From: Flagellimonas onchidii
Lineage (GTDB): Bacteria > Bacteroidota > Bacteroidia > Flavobacteriales > Flavobacteriaceae
Reading direction: 5' to 3'
Assembly: GCF_004804315.1 (NCBI RefSeq)
Contig: NZ_SRXX01000012.1
Location: 1-64,000, forward strand
DNA: 64,000 nt
The notes under the pieces are model-generated. The model did not search any database. It was not told the DNA's origin and saw nothing but the letters and a program-made list of their open reading frames with translations. The position numbers and the translations under genes were made by a program. Positions 1 through 10,961 of the stretch are shown here, one piece after another; the first letter of the stretch is position 1; every line of letters begins with the position of its first letter.

Positions 1-200
1 GAGTTCACCCCGTTCCCTTTTATCAAAAACCAAAGTTATCCACAAAAAAGGAAGTTGTTAGTCTCCCCCGGACCCCCTCTTTTCAACATCACCAACATGG
101 TTTATTATATGGAATCTAATCTAAGGGATTTGGGCAACAATTGTCAATTTTTGGTTTGTCATTTATGTGTTTGTTTAAAATTGATGAATAAGTTAGAAGT
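1..200. other. Intergenic sequence at the window edge, no gene seen
   Basis: No credible coding sequence lies here. A 75-codon frame runs rightwards from about 55, but it overlaps the convincing leftward gene that ends at 201 and matches no family I know. One perfect DnaA-box-like nonamer (TTATCCACA) sits at 36-44. It is solitary, without a box cluster, an AT-rich unwinding element or dnaA/dnaN nearby, so it is not evidence for an origin. Confidence 0.5.
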
Positions 201-647
201 TTACTGTTGGGATGAATCGTTGAACTGCCATAAGACATTGACTATTTTCCATTTTCCATTAAGCTTGATAATGTGCATATAATCAATCCAATCATCGGCT
301 ATTAGTTTGACAGAGGCTGTCTTATCATACATATCAAGTATTACAACTTCCTTTTTAGGTTTTGAAGGAAATTTATCCCCTTTACTATTGTAGGTTTCAG
401 CAAGCAGGACCATAGCATCTTTGAAGGTTTCCCTCAAATACTCTTTTTGTGTTTCCTTGTCGGTCCAAAAAGTGCGTTTAACCATTCTTGGATGCGCTGC
501 ACGTTCAAATTGCTCCGGTTTTACATTATGTTGTGACTCAATGTAATCCAAAGCAACTTGTTTTACTGCTAAAGAATCTTGTTTGGTTTGGGCTAACGAG
601 GATACTGTAGTTAGACAAAGACCAATTGAAAAAATAAACGATTTCAT
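201..647 (-). CDS. Exported NTF2-like protein (putative lumazine-binding family)
   Basis: Small secreted protein of 148 residues. Residues 1-20 form a signal peptide ending SSLAQ. The rest fits the NTF2-like 'putative lumazine-binding' fold: an early helix (VKQVALDYIESQ), an RAAHP stretch typical of the family, and a closing beta-hairpin with IIKLNGKWKIVNVLW. I start it at 647 rather than at the in-frame Met seven codons upstream because MKSFIFSIG is a normal signal-peptide start. These proteins usually bind small ligands or have no known role, and no catalytic residue can be assigned. It stands alone, 77 bases downstream of the end of the broken M81 gene on the same strand. Substrate and function are unknown. 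Confidence 0.8.
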   Translation of the reverse strand: MKSFIFSIGLCLTTVSSLAQTKQDSLAVKQVALDYIESQHNVKPEQFERAAHPRMVKRTFWTDKETQKEYLRETFKDAMVLLAETYNSKGDKFPSKPKKEVVILDMYDKTASVKLIADDWIDYMHIIKLNGKWKIVNVLWQFNDSSQQ

Positions 648-724
648 GAAGGATGAAAATAAAAACAATTACAAATGTATGTTAGGGTAGTTGATGTCTT
701 TCAAAAAAATAATAAGAATCACAG

Positions 725-2280
725 TTATTTGTTTGAAGCAGGGATAAGACGAACCGAAAGGTCAGGATTTTCCATATTCTTGTCAAAAGGAAACATTGGC
801 CTTTGAATTCTTTTATATTCCAAACGCTCTAAATCTTGATCCACTCCTCCAGGAGTAAGTGCCATAATCCAATCTCCACGCATATCATACAATTCTGGCA
901 CCAAATACCCAATTTTAACTACTAGGATATCCGAAGTTCTAGGATTCAAACCCAACCTTGTAAAATCTATTTCTCGGTGATAAGGTTTTCTTTTTTTGGT
1001 GACAATGACATGAATGCTTCCGATTTTGACTACCACTTCCGTTTCGGCATGCTTATCCCCATGCACAATAGCGGTAATTGTTCCCGAAAGTTCCACGGGA
1101 GGCGCATATCTGTCATCAACCTTTGCGCCTGCCAACGCACTTATTTTTCCACCAACTCCAATTTCAACCGCTTTTTCAACGAAATCCGGCCCAGGGATAG
1201 AAGCGTAAATTAGTGAAGGTCCATTTTCGGTTTTGAACTCCGGTCTTTCTAAAATCTTTTGTAGGGTCCATGTTACATCTCCAGCTCCTCCTGCCGTTGG
1301 ATTGTCCCCCATATCACTAATGATAAAGGGCTTTTTATTACTTGAAAAGGCCATTTCCAAGCTTTCTTCCAAAGATGCTTTGGCGCAACAAATTTAAAGT
1401 CGTTACGAACATCCCATAAATGGGCAGCTAACTTTTCGGCGGCCATACTTACATTATTTTCATCATCACCCGTGACCATGATCACTGCATGATTTCGGGG
1501 TTCATCTGCCCAAGGGTAACCGACCCAAATGGCCGCATCAACAATTCCTTCCTGTTCAGTTGTAGGGGCAACTTGTGCGTACAGACTTTTCGCGGGCTCT
1601 ATGCGCGTACTTGTCTTTTCACCAGGTAATAAAATAGGAACTGGAATCCACGCTTTGTACTTTGGCTTTCCCGCACCATTCTCAATTCTTTCCAACAGAT
1701 TGGTGACCGCTCTCTTTTTGGATTCTATGGCATCCTCGTGTGGGGCCATACGGTAGCAGGTAATCAAATCTGTATGTTTTGCCAATCGTTTTGATACATT
1801 CCCATGGAGGTCCATTGAAGTGGAAATAATTGTCTCCGTGCCAATTACCTCTCTGATTCGTTTAATGAAATCCCCTTCTGGATCATCCAATCCTTCTACA
1901 CTCATAGCTCCATGAATGTCAAAAAACAATCCGTCATAGGGCATATTGCTTTTGAGCATATCCAAAGTTTTAGTCACCATAGATTCATAGGCTTCCCGGG
2001 TAACAATGCCTCCGGGAAGAGACCTTCCTCTTAATGTTGGAACCCATTCAGCTCTGTTTCTGTTCAAAGAATCTTGATGGAAAAATGGATAAGCGTCCAA
2101 TATTTTTTCTCCTGTTACAGGGTGAAAAGCTTCTATATGGCTCTTGGCAGGTGAGAATGTGCTTGATTCGATAGCAATACCGGCTATAGCAATTTTTGGA
2201 AGTTTTTTGCTTTTTATAGTACTGGAGTTACATGCTAAAAGTAATAGAACTATTGAAAGAAGTATCCCTATTTTTTTCAT
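725..2280 (-). pseudogene. M81 family metallopeptidase (MlrC-like) lipoprotein, frameshifted
   Basis: Two overlapping frames together make one MlrC-like protein of about 518 residues, the normal family length. The 5' part (from 2280) has a lipoprotein signal with Cys17 and the motifs DIHGAM, MDLHGN and RMAPHED, which carry the metal-binding His/Asp residues. The 3' part (ending 725) has DMGDNPTAGGAGD and the C-terminal domain. The frames join at 1379-1381: on the coding strand CCAAAGCATCT would read through as P-K-A-S-L-E-E if it had one more A. The lesion is therefore a one-base loss in a short A run. No classical slippery heptamer is present, so programmed shifting is unlikely. MlrC acts on microcystin-derived peptides in sphingomonads; the substrate here is unknown. 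Either a recent pseudogene or a sequencing error. Confidence 0.8.
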
Positions 2281-2335
2281 GTTTGTTTTATGGATTGATT
2301 TTAAACGTAGAAAGATAGTATTTTAGATTTTATCT

Positions 2336-4263
<1,928 letters not shown>

Positions 4264-4299
4264 ACTGGGGTTTTGGACATATATTTGCCACCGAAAAAG

Positions 4300-4331
4300 G
4301 CAGATAAAGATTTTCGCAGATAAAGATTTTC
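4300..4331. repeat. Perfect 16-bp tandem duplication ahead of yidC
   Basis: The unit GCAGATAAAGATTTTC occurs twice without a gap, at 4300-4315 and 4316-4331, ending 14 bases before the yidC start. The lack of any difference between the copies suggests a recent slippage event. If yidC is transcribed from inside this gap the duplication alters its 5' untranslated region. Confidence 0.85.
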
Positions 4332-4345
4332 ACTAAATAATTTTC

Positions 4346-6229
4346 ATGGAAGAAAAGAAGCTGGATATCAATTCCATTATTGGATTTGTTTTGATTTTTG
4401 GAATACTCATTTTTATGTTTTACCAAAATCAGCCCACACCAGAAGAATTGGAGGCCCAAAAGGCTGAGCAGGCCAAGATTGAAGCGGAGGCCCAAGCAAA
4501 GGAAGCGGAGACCTCTAAAGTGGTCGAACAGAATAACTCGACCCCAATAAATCTTCAAGATTCAGTCGCTGTAGCATCTTATAAAAGCTCGGTTGGAGCC
4601 TTTGGCTTTACCACTGCTATCGAAGGAACAACAATATTGGAAAATGAAGTACTTTATTTAAAAGTGGATAATAAGGGAGGGCAGATTGTTGAGGCCAAAA
4701 TGAAAGATTTTGTGACCTACGATTCCATTCCGGTATATATGATTAAAGATAATAATGCCGATTTTGGCATTAATTTTTCAACATCAGATAACCGGGTTCT
4801 CAACACGAAAGATTTGTTCTTTGAACCAAACCTGACCAAAAGTGGTGATAACCAGATACTTTCCATGAAAGCCAAAGTGGCCAATAACCAGTTTTTAGAG
4901 TTTCGATACGAAATGAAACCTAATGATTATTTGGTAGATTTTACCGTTCGGTCCCAAGGATTAAATGGAGTTATCAATTCTAGTCGCCCGATTGATTTGG
5001 AGTGGAACCTTAAAGGTATACGTCATGGTAAGAGTGTCAAGTATGAAAACAGGTATACCCGTTTAACTTATAATCATGATGAAGGAAAAATAAGCAAGCT
5101 TTCGGAAACAAGTGAATCTGATGAAGAAACCGAAGAAGATGTGAAATGGCTGTCGTATAGGCAGCACTTCTTCAGTTCGATTTTGGCTACGGACCAAAAT
5201 TTTACAAGTGCCGAACTCAAGTCCAAAAACTTGGTCGAAGAAGAAAGTAAGGAAACCTTGTTCACAAAGGCGTATTCGTCCAAAGTGCCATTAGAACTAA
5301 AAGGAGGGGAGCTATCCCAAAATATGTATTGGTATTATGGCCCAACGGATGTCAAAGTACTCGATAAACACAAGGAACTTGGTTTGGCTGATTCGATACC
5401 TTATGGATGGGGGATTTTTGGATGGATCAACCGATATATCTTCACACCTTTCTATGGCTTTTTGAGCTCATTTTTGCCGTACGGAATTGCAATTATTGTA
5501 ATGACCATCTTAGTACGATTGGCATTGTCACCGGTTACTTATAAATCATATCTTTCTCAGGCGAAGATGAAAGTTTTGAAGCCAGAGATTACTGAGATTA
5601 ATGAGAAGTTCAAGGACAATGCCATGAAAAAGCAGCAAGAAACCATGAAGCTTTACAATAAGGCAGGTGTTAGTCCCATGAGCGGTTGTATTCCGGCATT
5701 GATGCAGTTGCCAATTTTTTACGCGCTGTTCATGTTCTTCCCTACTTCTTTTGAATTACGGCAAAAACCATTTTTATGGGCAAGTGACTTGGCTTCTTAC
5801 GATTCAATTTTTGAATGGAGCACAAATATTCCGGTAATTTCAAGTTTCTACGGAAACCATGTAAGTCTGTTTCCTATTTTGGCATCGATTGCAATTTTCT
5901 TTTATATGACCTTAACCACTGGGCAGACCATGCAAATGCAACAACAACCGGGTATGCCAAACATGAAATTCATCATGTATTTGTCTCCACTAATTATGCT
6001 TATTTTCTTTAACAACTATGCAAGTGGATTAAGTCTTTATTATTTCATATCCAATTTGATTACCATCTTCATTATGTTGGCCATCAAGAACTACATTTTG
6101 GATGAAGATAAAATCCATGCTCAAATTCAGGAGAACAAAAAGAAACCTAAAAAGGAGAACAAATTCCAAAAGAAGATGCGTGAAATGATGGAGCAGGCAG
6201 AAGCGCAAAAGAAAGCCGGAAAACGGTAA
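4346..6229 (+). CDS. yidC: Membrane protein insertase YidC
   Basis: Inserts and folds inner-membrane proteins, alone or with SecYEG. The 627-residue length and layout match the long Gram-negative type: an N-terminal membrane anchor (residues 8-26), an acidic linker rich in EAQAKEAE, a large periplasmic beta-supersandwich domain (about 90-340), then the conserved insertase core from about 365 with the YGWGIFGWINR amphipathic segment and five membrane helices, including MSGCIPALMQLPIFYALF. The C-terminus is a basic tail rich in Lys, typical of ribosome-contacting YidC tails. It follows pyrG and is closed by a hairpin at 6251-6272. Nothing is missing. Confidence 0.97.
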   Translation: MEEKKLDINSIIGFVLIFGILIFMFYQNQPTPEELEAQKAEQAKIEAEAQAKEAETSKVVEQNNSTPINLQDSVAVASYKSSVGAFGFTTAIEGTTILENEVLYLKVDNKGGQIVEAKMKDFVTYDSIPVYMIKDNNADFGINFSTSDNRVLNTKDLFFEPNLTKSGDNQILSMKAKVANNQFLEFRYEMKPNDYLVDFTVRSQGLNGVINSSRPIDLEWNLKGIRHGKSVKYENRYTRLTYNHDEGKISKLSETSESDEETEEDVKWLSYRQHFFSSILATDQNFTSAELKSKNLVEEESKETLFTKAYSSKVPLELKGGELSQNMYWYYGPTDVKVLDKHKELGLADSIPYGWGIFGWINRYIFTPFYGFLSSFLPYGIAIIVMTILVRLALSPVTYKSYLSQAKMKVLKPEITEINEKFKDNAMKKQQETMKLYNKAGVSPMSGCIPALMQLPIFYALFMFFPTSFELRQKPFLWASDLASYDSIFEWSTNIPVISSFYGNHVSLFPILASIAIFFYMTLTTGQTMQMQQQPGMPNMKFIMYLSPLIMLIFFNNYASGLSLYYFISNLITIFIMLAIKNYILDEDKIHAQIQENKKKPKKENKFQKKMREMMEQAEAQKKAGKR

Positions 6230-6250
6230 ACGGTTTTTACCAAATAAAAA

Positions 6251-6276
6251 CTCCCCCATGATTTTGGGGGAGCTTT
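6251..6276 (+). terminator. Hairpin terminator after yidC
   Basis: CTCCCCCA (6251-6258) pairs with TGGGGGAG (6265-6272), flanked by A5 on the left and CTTT on the right. It lies 21 bases past the yidC stop and fits a rho-independent terminator with a short U tract. The rest of the gap to 6430 shows no gene. Confidence 0.6.
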
Positions 6277-6430
6277 CACCATTGATAGGAATAGTTTGGA
6301 AAGATTTGGGACTTCAAAGATGCTACATTATAGCTGCCGAAAAAATTAATAGTTGTCAAAGCGGGTGTTTTTGTATGGTAAAGAGACCACTTTTGATGTG
6401 TCATCGACAAACGGTAAACCCCTATAGATA

Positions 6431-6467
6431 AAGGGGCTCTATTAATTTAAATTAAAGCAGCCCCCTT
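6431..6467 (-). terminator. Possible terminator of the five-domain FAS1 gene
   Basis: AAGGGGCT (6431-6438) pairs with AGCCCC..TT (6459-6467) across a 20-base AT-rich loop. It lies just past the stop of the leftward FAS1 gene. The U tract on that strand is weak, so this is tentative. Confidence 0.35.
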
Positions 6468-6509
6468 GTAATATTTGACTTACAAATTTAAAGGTTGTAA
6501 GTGTTAAAA

Positions 6510-9008
6510 TTAGTGTAGTTCATCCAAAACTTCTTGCGGTAACAACACTTTGTTGATGATGTGAACAATACCGTTACTTGCATCATTGTCTGCATTTTTT
6601 ACTTTAGCATCCACATGGGTTTTATCCCTAATGGATACTCCATGGTCTATGATGGCGAAAAGAGATTCACCTTGTACAGTGTGCAATTCTTGATGATTAT
6701 ACAAATCTCCAGAAGCGACCGCTGCACCGGAAACAACATGATACGTTAAGATTTTGGCCAACAATGCTTTTTCTTCATCTGTATCAAAATCCGCCAAGCT
6801 GTGATAATCGTCACCCAAAGCATGCAGTAAATCTTCAAAGGCTTCATTGGTTGGTGCAAATACCGTAAAGGGTCCATCACCACTAAGTACTCCTACCAAG
6901 CCTGCATCAGCTTGAATCAACGCATCTACCAGCAGACTTAAATCGTCAACTGACTGTGCCAATTCAACAATGTTGGGAGTAGGAGGGTAGAGGATATCCA
7001 ATACTTCTTGAGGCAATAAGACTTTGTTGATTACATGCACGACCCCATTACTGGCCTCAACATCTGGCATGATAACCTTGGCATTTTCATCAGAAGCATC
7101 AACCACATGAACGTATCCATTTTTTAAACTGATACCAATGTTGTCACCAAGAACTGTGGCAATATGTTGTCCGTCTGATAAATCGGTTGAAAAAGCTGCA
7201 GTACCTGATACCACATGATAGGTCAAAATATCTATCAGTAGGTCTATTTCTTCTTGAGTGTCAAAATCAGAAAGACTGTTGTAATCGTCACCTAAAACAT
7301 CCAATAACGCTATGAAAGCTTCATTGGTGGGAGCAAATACTGTAAACGGTCCTTCACCACTCAAAGTTTCTACAAGACCGGCATTAGCAGCTTGTAAGGC
7401 TCCTACTAAAAGGCTAAGGTCATCTGTCTCAACAGCAATCTCAACAATGTTCTTCAATTGTAAAGAAGCTACAAAGTCAATAGCGGATTGCGGAAGCAAC
7501 ACTTTGTTGATTACATGGACGACTCCATTACTGGCCTTAACATTCGGCATGATGACTTTGGCATTTTCTTCGGAAGCATCAACAATATGAACGTATCCAT
7601 CTTTTAAGCTGATACCTATATTGTCGCCAAGAACGGTTTCAATATGTTGCTCATCAGATAAATCAGATGAATATGCCGCAGTACCCGACACTACATGATA
7701 CGTTAGAATGTCTACCAGTAGAGCTATTTCTTCTTGAGTGTCGAAATCAGAAAGATTGTTGTAATCGTCGCCTAAAGCTTCCAATAAAGCTGCAAAAGCT
7801 TCGTTGGTAGGGGCGAAAACTGTAAACGGTCCTTCACCACTCAAAGTTTCCACAAGACCAGCATTGGCTGCCTGCAGTGCCCCAACCAAAAGGCTAAGAT
7901 CTTCTGTCTCAATGGCAATTTCAACAATGGTCTTTAACTGTAAAGAGGACATAAAGTCAATTGCTGCTTGAGGCAATAGTACTTTATCGATGGTATGTGC
8001 CACCCCATTTGAGGCCATAATGTCAGTATCCGTAATATTAGCGTTGGTATCGGAGGCATCACCGACAACAAAAGTTCCGTCTTCATCAATTATTGTGATA
8101 GCGTTTTCGGCAAGGGCAGTACCAACTTCTCCCGCTGCTAAATCTGCTTCTAGCACTTGAGCGGGAATCACATGATAAAGCAAAATGCTTTTAAGAAGTT
8201 CAATTTCTTCAGCGGTATCAAAATCATCCAAACTCATGTAGTCACTGCCAAGCGCCATCAATAAAGCTTCAAAAGCATCATCTGTAGGGGCTAAAACTGT
8301 GAATGGACCATCGCCATTTAGTGTTTCGACAAGATCTGCTTTAATGACTGCTGCCTCTAGTAACGATAATGCTTCGGTTTGCACCACAATATCCACCAGA
8401 GTGCCAGGGGCATTAAGGGCATCGATTATGGCTTGCGGTAATAGTACTTTATTGATTACATGCACAATTCCATTAGAGGTATTTACATCTGGAAGGATTA
8501 CCTCTGCATCGATGCCCGTAGCATCGCCTATAAAAACACCGCCATCAAGATTAATAGCAACATCCTCTCCTTGTACCGTTGCAATGGTTTGTCCATCAGA
8601 AAGGTCCGTTGAAGCTGCGGCGGTGCCGGCTATCACATGATATTTTAAAATTGTTGCCAACAGGGCTTTTTCTTCCTCGGTGTCAAAATCATCCAAAGAA
8701 TTGAAATCATCTAAACTTTCAAGTAAAGCTGTAAAAGCTTCGTTGGTGGGTGCAAAAACGGTAAAAGCTCCGTTTCCACTTAGTGTTCCGACTAAATCGG
8801 AGTCATCATTTTCATCTGCTTTGAGTAAAGCTGCGACCAAAGAACTTAAGTCATCAACGCCTTGAGCGGTTTCGACAATGTTGCTTTCGGTCTCTTGGGT
8901 TCGGTTAGTTTCTTGATCATCATCCTTGTCGCAGGATACGAACAAAAACATCGAAAATAGAATCATAAGGAGATAGCTCCTTAAGTGTAGGGTTGTTTTC
9001 ATTTTCAA
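6510..9008 (-). CDS. Five-domain FAS1 (fasciclin) lipoprotein
   Basis: Envelope lipoprotein of 832 residues made of five FAS1 domains. Residues 1-26 are a lipoprotein signal ending in Cys26, followed by DKDDD; acidic residues right after the Cys match known Bacteroidota surface-export signals, so the protein is probably exposed outside the cell (inference). The domains span about 42-200, 202-350, 352-512, 512-672 and 675-832. Each has the H1-type motif GPFTVFAPTNEAF, a YHV(V/I) segment, and the closing NG(V/I)VHVINKVLLPQ. Domains 3 and 4 are nearly identical, encoded by a 480-bp direct repeat. FAS1 proteins mediate adhesion; the ligand is unknown. A second FAS1 gene lies just upstream on the same strand, with a strong hairpin between them. 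Confidence 0.93.
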   Translation of the reverse strand: MKMKTTLHLRSYLLMILFSMFLFVSCDKDDDQETNRTQETESNIVETAQGVDDLSSLVAALLKADENDDSDLVGTLSGNGAFTVFAPTNEAFTALLESLDDFNSLDDFDTEEEKALLATILKYHVIAGTAAASTDLSDGQTIATVQGEDVAINLDGGVFIGDATGIDAEVILPDVNTSNGIVHVINKVLLPQAIIDALNAPGTLVDIVVQTEALSLLEAAVIKADLVETLNGDGPFTVLAPTDDAFEALLMALGSDYMSLDDFDTAEEIELLKSILLYHVIPAQVLEADLAAGEVGTALAENAITIIDEDGTFVVGDASDTNANITDTDIMASNGVAHTIDKVLLPQAAIDFMSSLQLKTIVEIAIETEDLSLLVGALQAANAGLVETLSGEGPFTVFAPTNEAFAALLEALGDDYNNLSDFDTQEEIALLVDILTYHVVSGTAAYSSDLSDEQHIETVLGDNIGISLKDGYVHIVDASEENAKVIMPNVKASNGVVHVINKVLLPQSAIDFVASLQLKNIVEIAVETDDLSLLVGALQAANAGLVETLSGEGPFTVFAPTNEAFIALLDVLGDDYNSLSDFDTQEEIDLLIDILTYHVVSGTAAFSTDLSDGQHIATVLGDNIGISLKNGYVHVVDASDENAKVIMPDVEASNGVVHVINKVLLPQEVLDILYPPTPNIVELAQSVDDLSLLVDALIQADAGLVGVLSGDGPFTVFAPTNEAFEDLLHALGDDYHSLADFDTDEEKALLAKILTYHVVSGAAVASGDLYNHQELHTVQGESLFAIIDHGVSIRDKTHVDAKVKNADNDASNGIVHIINKVLLPQEVLDELH
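7021..7980. repeat. Direct 480-bp repeat encoding FAS1 domains 3 and 4
   Basis: 7021-7500 and 7501-7980 align base for base with an offset of exactly 480 nt (160 codons) and no gaps over the stretches compared; for example, ACTTTGTTGATTACATG begins both copies. The two domain copies differ mainly by single substitutions. This marks an internal duplication inside the FAS1 gene and a potential site for copy-number change by recombination. Confidence 0.85.
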
Positions 9009-9045
9009 AAGTGTTAAAAGGTTGTAAATAATTGTTGATAGGTAT

Positions 9046-9072
9046 AAGAGGGACGCGTTACGCGTCCCTCTT
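9046..9072. terminator. Strong hairpin between the two FAS1 genes
   Basis: AAGAGGGACGCG (9046-9057) and CGCGTCCCTCTT (9061-9072) form a perfect 12-bp stem with a TTA loop. It lies 8 bases beyond the stop of the upstream FAS1 gene and 37 bases before the start of the downstream one. On the coding (minus) strand no long U run follows, so it may act as a partial terminator or as an RNA-stability element rather than a full stop. Confidence 0.6.
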
Positions 9073-9080
9073 TAAGGAAT

Positions 9081-10961
9081 TTAATTTGTGGTATCTGGAA
9101 TAATTACGGCATCAAGAACATGGATGACTCCATTTATGGCCTGAACGTCCACAGCATCTATTCCAATTCCCATATTCCCAGCACCATCGGTAACGTTGGC
9201 AATGTTTCCATCTGTTCCCGGTAGGGTAATGGTGAAAGTGTCGCCTTCTAAGGTGGCAGGAGTAACTGTATCACCGTTTGGAGTGAGGTCCCCTGAGCGA
9301 ATATTGGCACCTGCGATTACGTGGTGCTGCAATATTGGAATCAAATCCGCCTCTTCTGGAATCGCACTAAGTGCATCGAAAGCGGCATTTGTTGGTGCGA
9401 ATACGGTGAATGGATCATCACCATTTCCATCTTGGGCTGATAAAACAGATACAAAATCAGTACTAGGGGTTAATTCGGTCAAGGCTTGAACCAAAGTTGA
9501 GAAATTTGGATCAGCAACTGCAAAAGTGACAACCGTTGGAAGATCTATAACTGCGTCTACCGCATGGATTACCCCATTTGTTGCGACAATATCTGCAATG
9601 GCAACAGTACTTACTCCGTTTAATTTAACCCCGTCATCGATGTTTATGTATAAGCTTAAATTTTCATCAGTATCGAATTCTGCCGCAGTGTTTACATAAG
9701 AATTTGAAAGTCCTGAGGAAAAGGCAGCAGCGCCTACAACAACATGATTGGATAATATGTCATTTATATCATTGGAATTAGGATTCATAAAGGCGGTAAA
9801 AGCATCATTCACCGGAGCAAAAACGGTAAAGCTTTCTTCTTGGTTGGATAGAAGGTCGGTGAAAGTTGTATTTCCACCTTCAGTAAGTGCTCCAACTAAA
9901 GAAGTTAGGTTAGGATTGGCAATGGCATGATCTACAATATTGGGCAATCCTATAACCGCATCAACAACGTGCACAACTCCGTTTAATGCCTTCACATCTG
10001 CCATTGCAACTGATGATACTCCGTTGAACTCAACACCATCGGAAGTATCAAAGAAAATACTCATATTTTGATCACCAGCACCTATTGCCAATGTATTGGT
10101 GTATCCTGAACCTAGTCCATCCAAATCAGCCTTGTATACTGCTCCATCGATAACATGATTTAGTAAAACATTGGTCAAAACTTCTACAGGAATATCCCCA
10201 AGCTCTGCACCATCAAGGAAAGCTGTGAAAGCTTCGTCCGTGGGAGCCAAAACGGTAAATGGGCCGTCACCTCTTAAAACAGCAGGTAAATCCCCATTGG
10301 CAGCGGTAAGTGCAGCGACTAGGCTTTGAAGATTTTCATTGCCTATGGCCAAATCTGTAATAGGAACCAGAATAATGTCGGACAACTCATCGATAATAGC
10401 TTGTGGAAGCAACACCTTGTTAATGATGTGAACTACTCCATTGGAAGTTTCGACATTTGCAGTTGTAACCTCCGCACCAACACCAGTGGCATCCAGAATA
10501 GATACTCCGCCATCAATAGAAACTTCAAGTGTACTACCTTGAAGAGTAGTTAAGGTTTGGCCATCGGTCAAATCTGTTGACATTGCGCCAACCCCTGAAA
10601 TAACATGATACGTTAAAATTGTAGCCAGTAGATTTTGTAGTTCCTGAGAATTAAAATCATCTAAGGAGTCAAAACCATCCAGTTGAGCTAGTAAATCTGC
10701 AAAGGCAGCATTGGTAGGTGCAAAGACCGTGAAAGGCCCATCTCCGCTTAAAGCACTAATTAAATCGTTATCGGCACTTTCGTCGGCTTTTTGTAATGCA
10801 CTTACCAAGCTGCTTAAATCTGCAGTGGCTATAGCGGTTTCTACAAGGTTATCTCCTTCGTCAGGAGGAATAACGGTTCCATCATCATCATTTGAGCATG
10901 ATGTAAAAATCAACAGCAGGCTTAACAAAGAAATTTGGGTCAATTTAATTAGTGCTTTCAT
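9081..10961 (-). CDS. Four-domain FAS1 (fasciclin) lipoprotein
   Basis: Envelope lipoprotein of 626 residues. I start it at 10961 (MKALIKLTQ), 41 codons inside the longest frame, because this gives a clean lipoprotein signal with Cys22 followed by SNDDD; the upstream part of the frame is AT-rich intergenic sequence. Four FAS1 domains follow, about 36-190, 190-340, 340-470 and 475-626. Motifs GPFTVFAPTNAAF, FTVLAPTDEAF, FTVFAPVNDAF and PFTVFAPTNAAF mark them, and each ends in NG(V/I)(V/I)H(V/I)(I/V/L)DAV or NKV. Domains 2-4 are more divergent than those in the neighbouring five-domain protein. Probable role is cell-surface adhesion. Transcription likely starts in the 430-bp gap upstream and may run on into the next FAS1 gene. 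Confidence 0.92.
   Translation of the reverse strand: MKALIKLTQISLLSLLLIFTSCSNDDDGTVIPPDEGDNLVETAIATADLSSLVSALQKADESADNDLISALSGDGPFTVFAPTNAAFADLLAQLDGFDSLDDFNSQELQNLLATILTYHVISGVGAMSTDLTDGQTLTTLQGSTLEVSIDGGVSILDATGVGAEVTTANVETSNGVVHIINKVLLPQAIIDELSDIILVPITDLAIGNENLQSLVAALTAANGDLPAVLRGDGPFTVLAPTDEAFTAFLDGAELGDIPVEVLTNVLLNHVIDGAVYKADLDGLGSGYTNTLAIGAGDQNMSIFFDTSDGVEFNGVSSVAMADVKALNGVVHVVDAVIGLPNIVDHAIANPNLTSLVGALTEGGNTTFTDLLSNQEESFTVFAPVNDAFTAFMNPNSNDINDILSNHVVVGAAAFSSGLSNSYVNTAAEFDTDENLSLYINIDDGVKLNGVSTVAIADIVATNGVIHAVDAVIDLPTVVTFAVADPNFSTLVQALTELTPSTDFVSVLSAQDGNGDDPFTVFAPTNAAFDALSAIPEEADLIPILQHHVIAGANIRSGDLTPNGDTVTPATLEGDTFTITLPGTDGNIANVTDGAGNMGIGIDAVDVQAINGVIHVLDAVIIPDTTN

Noticed and set aside
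36..44. Perfect DnaA box, possible replication origin
   Set aside because: Only one box near the window edge, another isolated one inside a coding sequence near 16840, no cluster, no AT-rich unwinding region and no dnaA, dnaN or gidA gene nearby.
55..282. 75-residue frame on the plus strand at the left edge
   Set aside because: Overlaps the convincing NTF2-like gene on the other strand and has no recognisable domain.
1273..1390. Programmed -1 frameshift in the M81 gene
   Set aside because: No X-XXY-YYZ slippery heptamer and no evident downstream pseudoknot; loss of one base in an A run is simpler.
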